In this document: one piece after another, positions 54,331-64,000 of the stretch
Layout: each line of letters starts with the position of its first letter
How positions within the stretch are numbered: position 1 is the first letter of the stretch
DNA from: Nematopogon swammerdamellus
Taxonomy: Eukaryota > Arthropoda > Insecta > Lepidoptera > Adelidae
Length of the DNA stretch: 64,000 bases
Assembly (NCBI GenBank): GCA_946902875.1
Contig: OX336350.1
Location: 21,132,048-21,196,047, forward strand
Direction: 5' to 3'
Translations under genes and position numbers: made by a program
The notes under the pieces: generated by a model
What the model saw: the letters and a program-made list of their open reading frames with translations, nothing else
The model's database searches: none
Told to the model about the DNA's origin: nothing

Positions 54331-54699
54331 TGATATGTATGTTTGTATCTTTGTACAATTTGTATAATGTGTGTATTTACATTTCATACTATTGTTCCCT
54401 CCAAGAAAATTTAAATAGGTTGTTCTTGGTTCACTGCATTGTCCGCCCCTACGTGTTAGATGGCGCATCAATAGCGTTTCAATAGTTTGCGTTCACTCAC
54501 TCGGCGACCACAATATGTCGATATCTACAGCCAATGAGAGCGCGTAAAGATATAGATATCACCGCATAATGCAGCGACATTGCAAATGCTCGATCGCCCC
54601 TAGCCGTTGATTCTCTGATGCGTGGGCTCGAATCTAAATTGGATTCATCTAAAAGTAAATTCCTTTGAGCGGTCAGTTTCAATGTAATAATGTTTTCAG

Positions 54700-55408
54700 G
54701 TCCAATCCTCTCTACACGGAGGAGGAGGAGCAGGAGATCATCATTACCGTGGACTCCCTCGAGGAGACCGCGCCCGAGTGCGAGGAGGCGCCGGCTGCGC
54801 GTGCGCCGCGCCGCGTGCCCTCTACCTCCTCCGGCTACGGCTCCGGCGGCTCCGGCAGCGGCAGCCACGGCCGAGCCACGCCCTCGCCTCCAGCGCTCCA
54901 GCACATACCAAAGACTGCAGACTTCGCCCTCGAGCGAACACAGAACGACGCCACTTCCAAGCGTCTCGGTTTAAATGGCGTGGAAGATGTAGGCGCGGAG
55001 CGCTCGAGCCCAAAGAGAGGCGACGACGAATACGAGAGGGGAAAGGAGGATGGCGGGAGGTACGCAGAGGTGCCGATAGATGCGATAGTGCTGAGGATAG
55101 CGGCGCCGGAGGAGGAGCCGGAGCGGCCGCTGTCGAGGAGCCTGCGGGAGGACATCAGGGCGTGCCTGGAGCGGCCCGAGCGGCTGGAGGACATCGAGAG
55201 CGTGCTGAGCGCGGCGCTGGAGGGGGCGGGCGGCGTGGCGGCCGCGCGGCTGCGCCTGCAGGCCGCACTGCTGGCGCTGGGGCCGCCGACGCCGGCGCCC
55301 GCGCACCAGGCGGGGTCGCCGCGCACACGCGCCCTCCCATACTGCGGGCCCGGCGTGCGCCCCGGCGACGTCACCATGATGCCCAAATCTACGGACATGT
55401 CGCTACTG
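54700..55408 (+). CDS. Host gene, second recognised coding exon
   Basis: Acceptor TGTTTTCAG, then 709 bases open in one frame, ending at CTACTG before donor GTGAGT (55409), phase 0. The protein has an acidic stretch (YTEEEEQEIIITVDSLEE), a Ser/Gly linker (SSGYGSGGSGSGS), a hydrophilic middle (KRGDDEYERGKEDGG) and a helical leucine-rich part (LREDIRACLERPERLEDIES and AAARLRLQAALLALG). No catalytic motif or named domain recognised. Probably an intracellular regulatory or scaffold protein (weak inference). GC-rich composition opens other frames, which I treat as shadows. The gene continues downstream of the donor. Confidence 0.75.
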
Positions 55409-55944
55409 GTGAGTTTACTTACTTTTACTTTTTCTTTTTAAACATTTAAAAAATGTTGAATTATATTTAGGAATGTTCTATGTACTTCATTAGACTTTAG
55501 CCTTTAGATCCTGCACTATGAAACGAGAGGCGTTACTTAAGAGCACGCTGTACACTTAGGCAGTTTGGATAAAAAGTTGATGCAAAGGAACAATTTCATC
55601 CAATGCCAGTTTTGAAACAAGAGTTCGATTACGTTTTTGAAGTGAAAACTTCTTTAGTGGCGCTTGGCACTTTTTTTGGATGGGTAAAAAATGTTCAACT
55701 CGCGTCAGAACTCGCGTCAGATCCGTAGCCTGATCGAAAAAGCGTAAGATTCGAAACTTCTTTAGCAGCGCTTGGCACTTTTTTAGATGGGTAAAAAATG
55801 TTAAACTCGCGTCAGATCCGTAGCCCGATCGAAAAAGCGTAAGATTCGTTGAAATTATGGATGAAAGTTGTTTTTTCTGAGAAATAAACTTTTTGATGTA
55901 AAACTATTATAATAGTTCTGTTTAAGCCGGCACTCCCGGAGTGC
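55409..55944 (+). other. Start of the next intron
   Basis: Begins GTGAGT. Contains three near copies of a block with GAAAACTTCTTTAGTGGCGC / GGCACTTTTTTAGATGGGTA and CGCGTCAGATCCGTAGCC in tandem (55640-55850), related to the 4.86-kb repeat. Confidence 0.55.
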
Positions 55945-56300
55945 AACCCGAAGCTTTTTTTTATGTAAACCAGCATGGGTGGCTGTGCCGAGAGACCATT
56001 GGTGCAGTCGACAGAGCCAAAATCACCTCTCCTCGCGAAACCACGCTCAGTTAGGTGCCATGCCAGCAAATTTGCGGACTGTTGCTAGGCTGTCTAGCCC
56101 GTTAATACGACGCTTGAAGACACCCAGGTTAAAGGATTCAGGCAATACACTCGCCGGAAGACAGTTCCACACTCTAGCGGTGCGACAAAGAAACGATTGA
56201 GAGAACCGATGGGTTCTCAAAAGCCGACGTTTGTATGGGAGGCAAATGCACAGCGTGGCTATGTGACCGAAAATATTCCCAAAAGGTACGGTATTAATGA
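55945..56300 (-). pseudogene. Jockey-like LINE 3' end, likely SINE-C partner
   Basis: Minus strand encodes RTHRFSQSFLCRTARVWNCL and NLGVFKRRINGLDSLA, then the 3' tail CAGCCACCCATGCTGG, TTTACATAAAAA. The last ~110 bp resemble the SINE-C 3' end block for block (ATGGCACCTA, GAGGTGAT.TTGGCT, CAGCCACCCAT..., TTACATAAAA). Confidence 0.75.
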
Positions 56301-56344
56301 AATACCTACTCGACTCAACGTTAGGTAGGACTTAGGAGGTTTCA

Positions 56345-56660
56345 ATAGGGAACTTGCATGCTCACACAGAAAAGCTATACGAAGAATGCGCAGTTCTCAA
56401 CGTGAGACAATTGAGACTTGCCTCCTATGTACACTCACATAGGTACACACACGAAACAATTTCACACAACCAACAGACAAGAGCTAACACCAATAAACTC
56501 CTGAGAGAAAGTCACAAAACTACAATCTATCAACACACGTCACAATTTTTAGGCCCCAAATTCTACAACACTCTCCCTATGGATATCAAATCTCTTTATA
56601 GGTATACAATTTTTAAATCTAAATTGAAAAAATGGTTAATCACTAAAACGTAATGAATAT
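56345..56660 (+). pseudogene. Jockey/CR1-like LINE carboxy-terminal relic
   Basis: Encodes KLYEECAVLNVRQLRLAS, then GPKFYNTLPMDIKSLYRYT and FKSKLKKWL. These are the typical last ~90 residues of such polymerases. One open frame to its stop at 56653, no polymerase core. Confidence 0.65.
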
Positions 56661-57060
56661 TATGCTCTACACTACACTAACTACTTTGCTATGCACCCCA
56701 GTGACATTCAAGAATAATAAAGACTCCAAGATTCCAAAAATAAGCTATAAATTGTTTATGAATTTAGCATTTTCTATATATTTATATGTCTTAAATTATT
56801 CATTATTATTACATATTTATATATTATATACTTATATGTAAGTATATTATTTTTAGAAATACTAATCATATTCTTATTTATTGTTGATTTTAGTAATATC
56901 TAATATGTAATTTTCTATAATAAGTTCTTTGGTTAACAGACAGACAGTAGATATGCGTTGCCACACCATAATGTAACGGAGTAAGCAATTCAGACGAAAG
57001 ATCACATGGTCAAAATAAATTTAGGTATTTTATTATTATCAAGATCAATTTATTTATGTT
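56661..57060. other. AT-rich spacer
   Basis: Probably 3' untranslated remains of the preceding LINE, then nothing recognisable. Confidence 0.4.
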
Positions 57061-57070
57061 ACATGTTTCT

Positions 57071-57735
57071 TTTTTTTTTTTTTGGTTTTACTTATATCAT
57101 TTATTTAATAAATAACAAAAAAGTAATACTAATAACTAAAGAAATAAACCTACCTAACAAACATTAAAATAACTATCAAAAGGGGCATTTTCAAATGTTC
57201 CTAGAACACTTGCTGCATTACCCCGCTGGATGGCAAGGCTTACCCTTTGAATGAAGTAGGCCCTTGATTGCGGGACGCCAGTTGCGTCCACCAGCAGAGG
57301 CCCAAGCCTCTTCAAGAAGCTTTTGGCTTCACTGCTCCACGGACCGAGGGTTTCAACCGCAAACGCAACACATTCGAAATCTTGAATAATATTTGAATAT
57401 TTGTTGCGTTTGAGGCTCTCGGCTCCGGCCGCGGCCGCGCCAGCCGCTCTTGAAGAGGCCCGAACGTGACTTGGAGCCAATGTGTCGACACAAGTGGCGT
57501 CCCACATCAATGACCTACCCTTAGCCCATGGCACCAGGGTGATACCATCGGGCCTCTTGCCATCCAGCCGGGAATAACCGCAAGGTTCTAGGATGCACGG
57601 TATGTTTGCTGTCAAAAGCGTGGACTTTATAATAAAATTTAAATTTTGATGCCTGGAGTTTCTACCTGCACTTTTGATACATGATAGTCCGTGGTGGCCA
57701 TATATGTCGACTGGTGACCCACACACACAAATATG
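57071..57735 (-). mobile_element. RLE-type LINE, 5'-truncated, with target duplication
   Basis: The minus-strand frame 57726 to 57154 encodes the Cys/His knuckle ([17 protein letters not shown]), [20 protein letters not shown] followed by [11 protein letters not shown], then [20 protein letters not shown] and [18 protein letters not shown]. It has no frameshift in this part. A poly(A) (T-run at 57071-57084) ends it. ACATGTTTCT stands on both sides (57061-57070 and 57736-57745), so the truncated copy inserted as seen. Likely the youngest LINE here. Confidence 0.88.
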
Positions 57736-57779
57736 ACATGTTTCTTATATGTCATCTGAGAAATAATTTTGTTTTTATT

Positions 57780-58135
57780 TTTTATTTCGCAACATGTGGA
57801 ATCGTTTCACCTACAATTAGGTGTCTAACGATACCCATGGACATTCTGTGATGCACGGGGATTGCGAATGTCATGCCGGCCTGACAGGAGCCTTTTCACA
57901 TCCCTTTTTAAAAACCCCAAGCTTTACTTGGGAGGAAATAGAGGGACAGGGAATGCGTTCCACATCTTCCCAGTTCTGTGAATAAAAGATTTAAAGAACC
58001 GGTTGGTGCGCATCCGTGGTAGATCCATTGAATAGGGGTGCATCCCCTCCCTGCCCAGTACGCGTAGTGCGGAGGTGGAATGGGGACGGCGGAATCGCGT
58101 TAAACAGCTCCTCCGAACACTCCCCATGAAATAGA
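57780..58135 (-). pseudogene. Jockey-like LINE 3' end
   Basis: Minus strand encodes RSCLTRFRRPHSTSALRVLG, HPYSMDLPRMRTNRFFKSF and IHRTGKMWNAFPVPLFPPK, then the family 3' tail with CATGGGTATCGTTAGACACC. Sister of 18067-18600 and 60262-60747 but diverged. Confidence 0.82.
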
Positions 58136-58717
58136 TTAGATTAAATCTTTGATTTTTATTTGGACTTGGATATTTCGCGCCTATCAGTTCGCACAACAAT
58201 GTTGAACACACGCGCGCAGGCGCGTCGTCCACACTGTATGTGCTTCGGCGAGCAAGTAACGCAACACTTCACGCTTCACCGCCAGCCGACCGTCTTTTGA
58301 CACTAAGGACCAACGCACATACGGACGCATGTAGGTACATGCATCTATCTATGCAGATCTAACGTGGTGCCTTTTGAAGCAGCGCTAGACTCTAGACCCG
58401 GTGCGATGGATCGTTAAGGCCGTGGCCGTGGTTTACAAGGTTTGGGGTTCAATTTCCGATGCAAGCACCGCTATCTTTCGTAAGTACAACCATGGTCCAA
58501 CTTAAACTAATCGGAAAAATAAAACAGGAGAGGATAGGGTGTGCGAGATGCACAGGAATGCGGCGTGAGTGAACCAAACACAGAGGGTCACGTCTTTTCA
58601 AGTCCTGACCTGACGTATGGCCCACAATCGTGAGCACTGTGGCCTGAAACTACGAGTTGCATAGCTTGGAGTAAAGTTTTAACATTTTCAATAGTTTACA
58701 TATTATTTGTATACTCA
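58136..58717. other. Spacer, nothing recognised
   Basis: No supported gene or repeat. Confidence 0.4.
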
Positions 58718-58998
58718 GCCAACCGTGGTTCGGATTCCACGTTAGACTGTAGATCCCTTCCCTTCTTACCTTACTAGGTGGTAGGGTTTATCCCGGCCGG
58801 GTTGATACCACCGCACTGAATGAAACTTCGGTCGAAACGGCTATGTAAATAGTTCGTGTTTCCGTCCAGTTCAGTGTAGCCAACATGAAATGAATGGAAG
58901 CACTGACATGCATGGCACCTACACCCGGTGTTATGGGCTGACATCATGGATGTTGTAGCTGATGTAGCCAAACGAGTCAGTTTCCATAAAAAAAAAAA
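58718..58998 (+). mobile_element. SINE-A from the B box onward
   Basis: Begins CAACCGTGGTTCGGATTCCA (B-box-like), then the whole body and tail and an A run. Head before the B box missing. Confidence 0.87.
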
Positions 58999-59252
58999 TA
59001 CAATTCTTAGAACGCATCCTTTTTCGAAATCGTTTCTGCGTCTTACGGCGAAAATATGGAAGGGTCTTCCGGTGAGTGCGTTGGGGTCTTCAAGAGGCCC
59101 GCTAATAAATCAGACGACAACCTCTTTGTCCGCCTTGTAGCTGGCATGGCGCCTCTCTGAGAGTGGTTTCAAGAGGAGTGGTGTTATTGGCTGTGTCAGA
59201 TATTTCGTTGAAATTTTGGGTATGCAGCCACCCGTGCCGGTTGTCTATTAAA
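58999..59252 (+). pseudogene. Jockey-like LINE 3' end
   Basis: Encodes RTHPFSKSFLRLTAKIWKGL, then a 3' tail with GTGGTGTTATTGGCTGTGTC and GCAGCCACCCGTGCCGG, A run. The tail resembles GGTGTTATGGGCTGACATCA of SINE-A as well as CAGCCACCC of SINE-C. Confidence 0.65.
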
Positions 59253-59253
59253 A

Positions 59254-59605
59254 AAAACCGGCCAAGTGCGCGTCGAACTCGCTAACCGAGGGTTCCGTAT
59301 CTCCTTCCGCCATGTTATGGTCAGCGCTGCTTCATAATGTTTTCGGTAGATGGCGCGCATACACTTTTTAGTTTCTTGTATGGGGACCCCGTGATTTTTG
59401 ACTTTTTCTTATTTTTATTATTTGTTGTTATATATAGTTATGTTATATATAGGCCATAATAACACATATTCTGTGAAAATTTCAACAGGCTACCTATTAC
59501 GGTTCAATAGATACAGCCCTCGAACAGACAGACGGACAGACGACATAGTCTTGGTAATACTTAGTCCCTTACGACGGATACGACGACGAACCCTAAGAAA
59601 AGTAT
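59254..59605 (+). repeat. Dispersed repeat beginning CCGGCCAAGTGCG
   Basis: ACCGGCCAAGTGCGCGTCGA, GAGGGTTCCGTATC, GTATGGGGACCCCGTGATTT, then GACAGACGGACAGACGACA. Same family as 27.5 and 43.7 kb, better preserved at its 5' end. Confidence 0.6.
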
Positions 59606-60126
59606 TATTTTATTATTATAAAAAAAATCTGTATGACACCTTTTCTTTAATAGCACTCGCTCACTGTGTGTTCTAAAACTCCTAACTAATTAATTATTTA
59701 TAGTTCTAATAAATTAATATTTATAATAAACAATTACCTGCGTAAACACGCTATTTACGCAGTAGAGTTAGCTATAATAATACTTGACATGGCAATATAT
59801 CTTTTTTATCGTCAAATAAAAAAAAATCGTAAAAAATAGTCGTAAAACCCAGCCTGGTTTCGTTGCTAATTTAATTACGAGCCCTTTATCATTACGAAAC
59901 GTGCAAGCGTTCAGCGGGCGTCTAATTATAGCGGCGGAGCGGCGACGGCGCCTCTCTGCAGCCAACACTACACACACTATACATTTTCTCTTTTCTCCTG
60001 TCTTTGCATTTGCATAAGTATCTTGACTTGTGCTTTGTTTAAATTACGTAAAGGGTAACTATTGACTTTACCTCATTCTCTAAGTATTACGTTTCGCTTT
60101 TAATTTGGCATTAACGCGCATAAGTT
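59606..60126. other. Spacer, nothing recognised
   Basis: AT-rich; a GC-richer patch at 59925-59965. No gene. Confidence 0.4.
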
Positions 60127-60890
60127 GCTGCTTCACCGTTCGCCGTTCGGAACCCGTGTAAAACTGTAGGTCCCCTTCCCTTGCCCCTTACTAGGTGGTA
60201 GGCTCAAATTGTACCCGACTGGGTTGGTGCCACCGTACTGGATGTAAGATGGCCGCATAGCTTGCGCCTTTGGACTCGATCCAGCGTCGAGCCGTGCGAC
60301 TAGTGGATGACCCCGACGTGTCCCGCGATCTAGAACCACTGCAACTTCGGAAGGATGTCAGCGCCCTAAGTGTGTTCTATCGCTTATTCCACGGGGAGTG
60401 ATCGGAGGAGCTGTTTAACGCGATTCCGCCGTCCCCTTTCCACCTCCGTACAATGCGCACTGGGCAGGGATTGCATCCCTATACGCTGGACTTACCGCGG
60501 ATGCGTACTAATCGGTTCTGCAGATCCTTCCTCCACAGAACCGGTAAACTTTGGAACGCTCTCCCTGCCCACATATTTCCCCCCAAGTATAGTCTCGGGT
60601 CCTTCAAGAGAGGCGTGAATGGGCACCTGTCATAGGCCGGCATGGCATTCGCAGCCCCCGCATGCGACCGAATGTCCATGGGCGTCGCTAGACACCTTAT
60701 GGGTGACTCGGCGCCACATGTCGCGCATACTATAAAAAAAAACAAAAAAAGCTGTATTCTCCTCTGTCCAGTATAGCCAGCAATCCAAAGAAGTCTCCGG
60801 TATGACACTTACCTTCTCGGAGGTGATATTGGCTGGTCAGAGCATGTGCTCCGACTCAGCCAACCATACCGGATTACATATAAAAAAAAA
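60127..60890 (+). mobile_element. SINE-C interrupted by a LINE
   Basis: Left part ends GATGTAAGATGGCCGCATAG at about 60260. Right part resumes near 60748 with GTATTCTCCTCTGTCCAGTA, GAGGTGATATTGGCTGGTCA and ACCATACCGGATTACATA. About 10 bp of the SINE are lost at the junction. Confidence 0.85.
60262..60747 (+). pseudogene. Jockey-like LINE 3' end nested in SINE-C
   Basis: Encodes LDSIQRRAVRLVDDPDVSRD, then LHPYTLDLPRMRTNRFCRSF, LHRTGKLWNALPAHIFPPK and a 3' tail ending in A. Very close to the minus-strand copy at 18067-18600, so from the same young family. Only the last ~480 bp inserted. Confidence 0.87.
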
Positions 60891-60897
60891 TAAGGCA

Positions 60898-61580
60898 TGC
60901 ATTTTTTATGGGAAGCAAGACATATGGCGCGCTCCAGACTAACGTAGAGGTGTAGTCCGACGGTGGCGCCCACGGGAATTCGGAGATTTACGGGGGCTGC
61001 GAATACCATGTCGGCCGGCTATGTGCACCTACACATTATGTTTGAAAGATCCCAGACTGTACATTAGAGAAAAGGATGCAGGTGAGAGTGCATTCCACAT
61101 GTTGGCAACCCTGTAATAAAGTATTCAATAATGACTTTGATGACATCCTATAAAACTTCAATTATCTTTTTTTTTAGCACCGACATCTGAGATATAATTT
61201 TATTCAAGTGGCCACTTGCTGGCCACACACTGGTGTGACAGAGCAGTGTGAAGGTTAGTCGGTCGCCGTAAATAAAGGATTTACAGGATCGATTTGTCCT
61301 AAGTGGGTGGACATCGACAGTGTATGTGTGGATGCATTCCCAACCTGTTGCGCGTGAAACGATGGTAGAATGGGGATGGAGGGATCGCATCGTGCAGCTC
61401 CTTGGAACACTCTCCGTGGTACAGGCTATCTATAGAACACACACAAAGATCCAACGTCCTTGAGGAGTTGTAAGGTCTCTTCCGAGATACCTCGGGGTCG
61501 TTAACGAGGCGTACAGCGCGACACGTTGAATCGAGTCCAAGGAGCCGAGCATTTAAATATTTATATAAATTAACCATACT
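60898..61580 (-). pseudogene. Jockey-like LINE 3' part, diverged
   Basis: Minus strand encodes GLDSTCRAVRLVNDPEVSRK, HDAIPPSPFYHRFTRNRLGM and RCPPT, matching VRLVGDPEVS and IPPSPFHLR of the 18-kb copy. Frameshifts and small insertions throughout. Confidence 0.75.
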
Positions 61581-61594
61581 CCTGAAGGGTAGTA

Positions 61595-61875
61595 ACTTTT
61601 TTACTGCAATCCGGTATTCGTGCCTGAATCAGAGGGATCATCAGATGCCATACCGGAGAGTTTGGATCGCTGGGCATAGGTATAGGTCGTTCGTTCTAAC
61701 CTGAGGCGTACAAACACATTCACGCATGACGGTGAGCATAAAATTCTTCGAGTGTAGTAGTGCTCAGGCCATGTATAGGTGCATGTCAAGCATTTGTTTT
61801 GGAGAAATGCATTTGTGTGCGTACGTGTGTTCGCCTCAGGTTAGGCCGTCCATGCTATACTGGACTAGAGATGAA
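61595..61875 (+). mobile_element. SINE-C pieces, including the empty site of the 34.6-kb insertion
   Basis: 61595-61665 is a degraded SINE-C tail in reverse (GCAATCCGGTATTCGTGCC). 61676-61860 is forward: AGGTCGTTCGTTCTAACCTG, GACGGTGAGCATAAAATTCT, GGTGCATGTCAAGCATTTG, AGGTTAGGCCGTCCATGCTA. The junction ATGTCAAGC is uninterrupted here. Confidence 0.75.
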
Positions 61876-62035
61876 CACAGTCGAGGCTGTGATGCTTGTC
61901 ATCATTCGTCCTACAATTTAAAACATTTCATACAAATAGTCAGTTTATTCAGCCACTTAAATTTAAAGACATGATGACATGCCCAAATAGCTAATAAATA
62001 GAAGAGAAAAAATAAATCTGTATGTAGTTTTGCCT

Positions 62036-62716
62036 AAATGTTCAGGTTCCCTATCTCAAAGAGAAACTTAAATGTTCAGGTTCCCTATCTCAAAGAGAAA
62101 CTTAAATGTTCAGGTTCCCTATCTCAAAGAGAAACTTAAATGTTCAGGTTCCCTATCTCAAAGAGAAACTTAAATGTTCAGGTTCCCTATCTCAAAGAGA
62201 AACTTAAATGTTCAGGTTCCCTATCTCAAAGAGAAACTTAATAAATGTTCAGGTTCCCTATCTCAAAGAGAAACTTAAATGTTCAGGTTCCCTATCTCAA
62301 AGAGAAACTTAAATGTTCAGGTTCCCTATCTCAAAGAGAAACTTAAATGTTCAGGTTCCCTATCTCAAAGAGAAACTTAAATGTTCAGGTTCCCTATCTC
62401 AAAGAGAAACTTAAATGTTCAGGTTCCCTATCTCAAAGAGAAACTTAAATGTTCAGGTTCCCTATCTCAAAGAGAAACTTAAATGTTCAGGTTCCCTATC
62501 TCAAAGAGAAACTTAAATGTTCAGGTTCCCTATCTCAAAGAGAAACTTTAATGTTCAGGTTCCCTATCTCAAAGAGAAACTTAAATGTTCAGGTTCCCTA
62601 TCTCAAAGAGAAACTTTAATGTTCAGGTTCCCTATCTCAAAGAGAAACTTAAATGTTCAGGTTCCCTATCTCAAAGAGAAACTTAAATGTTCAGGTTCCC
62701 TATCTCAAAGAGAAAC
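62036..62716 (+). repeat. 34-bp tandem array, about 20 copies
   Basis: Unit AAATGTTCAGGTTCCCTATC followed by TCAAAGAGAAACTT, exactly 34 bp, nearly invariant. One unit has 4 extra bases (about 62240) and two have TTTAATG instead of TTAAATG. Not a multiple of three and with TAA in one frame, so the open frame across the last units is incidental. No spacers, so it is not a CRISPR array. Confidence 0.95.
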
Positions 62717-62841
62717 GTCGTCCTTCTGTCTGCCGCAGGATCATACGTACATAGGTATACATTATCTTCTAAACAGTTAGTCGTATCAAGTTGATAGGCA
62801 CGAAATTAGAGATTTTTTTCGAGTCGTGCGTTAGTGTACCG

Positions 62842-63172
62842 CTTAGGGCCGGTACTTAAAATAATAGCCTCACTGCATCTCTCCGCGAGCATGTCGTAAA
62901 AGGCGACTAAGGGACAAAGACACGATGCCGTGCTAAAGGGCGACAGGCTAGCCACCTCTCGCCTTGTCGCGGTCCTTCCACCGCAGTCATGCAGAAGGCG
63001 GCTCTTCATGCCTTACTTGCTGCTTGATGTAGTTATCTTGTCCGAATACTTTGCTAAGCGTGGTGGTCGGTGTTTCGCTGTAATTAACAAGAGTACCTGC
63101 AGCACAACACCGATTACTCTGCTTACCCTGATTGTCGGAATATAGCGTGTGATATGTATGTATGTATGTATC
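62842..63172 (+). mobile_element. SINE-B, complete
   Basis: Head B (GGGCCGGTACTTAAAATAAT, GTAAAAGGCGACTAAGGGA), body (GGTCGGTGTTTCGCTG, GCAGCACAACACCGATTA) and a GTATGTATGTATG tail. Confidence 0.88.
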
Positions 63173-63635
63173 GTGTGTTAGTAGTCATAATATAATGAAT
63201 GTCGCATTGACGCGGAATGACGAAAAATATGTACATTATTTACTCACAAAGCTGATTTTAAAATATATATCAACCAAGGTAAGTTGAGTAATTAAGGTTA
63301 ATTAGCTCATTAGATTATGAAGAACATAATATTGTGGAACTACTGAATGTGTGTGTACTAGATCTAGACAGAAGCTGGCCTCATCGTTACTCGCATCAAG
63401 AGTGACAATGTGTTCCAAAGTGAGCTGAAAATATTAATTTTAGTTAAGTAATCCATTTTAAAAATTCAATAATTTTTAGCTTTTCTAAATAAAAACTGTT
63501 GATGACTCGGATGATGCAAATTATTTTTTTCGTATATAAAAACTCAACTTTCATTACTTACTTGACTGAACCCTATGGTTTCCTGCATTTTATTATCTAA
63601 ATATAAATACATTACATCAAATCAATCAAATCGAT
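63173..63635. other. Spacer, nothing recognised
   Basis: AT-rich, no supported feature. Confidence 0.4.
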
Positions 63636-63741
63636 CAAAGGGGGAAGCACTGACATGGCACCTAGTTCACCCGGTGTTATGGGCTGACATCACGGACGTT
63701 ATAGGTGATGTAGCCAACCGTGTCAGTTTCCATAAAAAAAA
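63636..63741 (+). mobile_element. SINE-A tail fragment
   Basis: GGGGGAAGCACTGACATGGC, ACCCGGTGTTATGGGCTGAC, TATAGGTGATGTAGCCAACC, GTGTCAGTTTCCAT and A run. Confidence 0.88.
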
Positions 63742-64000
63742 TCACATTTTTAACTTCTTTTCTTATTTTTTGTTGAGATACAGTATGTTATACTTAATTA
63801 AAGTTAACGTAATTAAAGCTTAGTATGTGAGATATATTTAAAAACAAAATAAAGCTCCGTAAGTTTTCGTACCCGGTTCTTCCTTATAACGGGTGCGGCA
63901 GCATAACTTTTTTCTTTTTTTTTTCAACATTTAATAAAACGCATTTTATGAACCAAATATGTTTTGATTTTTCTACTGGATTCAGTAGCCTAAGTCTTAA

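Larger units (their letters stand above)
51032..54699 (+). other. 3.67-kb intron packed with transposons
   Basis: Donor GTATAC at 51032 and acceptor TGTTTTCAG ending at 54699. It contains a CR1/Jockey-like LINE, a TA-flanked MITE with long inverted arms and an RTE 3' end. Confidence 0.65.

Noticed and set aside
54835..55398. Minus-strand 187-codon frame opposite host exon 2
   Set aside because: GC-rich composition leaves several frames open; only the plus-strand frame has matching splice sites and phase.
62036..62716. CRISPR-like array of 34-bp repeats
   Set aside because: Units are directly adjacent with no unique spacers, in a eukaryotic context; this is a tandem repeat.
62517..62780. Repetitive protein encoded by the 34-bp array
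   Set aside because: The unit length is not a multiple of three and most units contain TAA in one frame; the open frame arises only from two variant units.

Overview
Kind of genome: the window looks like nuclear DNA of an insect, most likely a moth or butterfly. It has AT-rich intergenic DNA, spliced exons with GT/AG boundaries, Helitron-type ends (TCTATAC start, a GCGAAGCCGCGGGC hairpin and a CTAG end), RTE, Jockey/CR1-like and restriction-like-endonuclease LINEs, and many SINEs. There are no operons, rRNA genes, functional tRNA genes or CRISPR arrays. Lepidoptera is inferred from the style of these repeats; no database search was possible. Family names SINE-A, SINE-B and SINE-C are my own labels. 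|| Layout: 0-12.4 kb holds SINE copies, LINE 3' ends (RTE at 1.2 and 8.2 kb, an RLE-type LINE at 6.3-7.5 kb) and a perfect 141-bp palindrome at 5.7-6.1 kb. 12.4-20.9 kb is one 8.5-kb foldback-like insertion. It has about 1.75-kb inverted arms and splits an RTE LINE whose two halves flank it. Its loop carries a minus-strand 483-codon reading frame broken by one TAG and two LINE halves pointing at each other. 21-35 kb is mostly SINEs with several MITEs and a 0.4-kb segmental duplication. 35.5-36.7 kb is a hAT-like MITE inside another, each with a perfect 8-bp target duplication. 39.3-41.4 kb is a DNA transposon remnant with 15-bp terminal inverted repeats and the start of a spliced gene. 44.5-46.2 kb has a CT microsatellite and two long hairpins. 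46.9-48.9 kb is a Helitron-like element with a dimeric minisatellite in both orientations around a LINE fragment. 50.8-55.4 kb holds the only convincing host gene: two plus-strand coding exons joined by a 3.7-kb intron that is full of transposons. 55.9-64 kb returns to LINE and SINE remnants and a 34-bp tandem array. || How the parts relate: the SINEs form a modular set. SINE-A and SINE-C share a central body but have different heads. SINE-A has a tRNA-like A box, a 5S rRNA-like segment and a tRNA-like B box; SINE-C has a Leu/Ser-tRNA-like head. A third head (head B) occurs both on its own family (SINE-B) and swapped onto the SINE-A body. The SINE-C 3' end resembles the 3' end of a Jockey-like LINE at 55.9-56.3 kb, which suggests the LINE that mobilised it. 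The host gene is not recognised; its protein start, splice phases and compositional features are described below. Alignments were done by eye, so percentages and borders are approximate unless exact positions are given.
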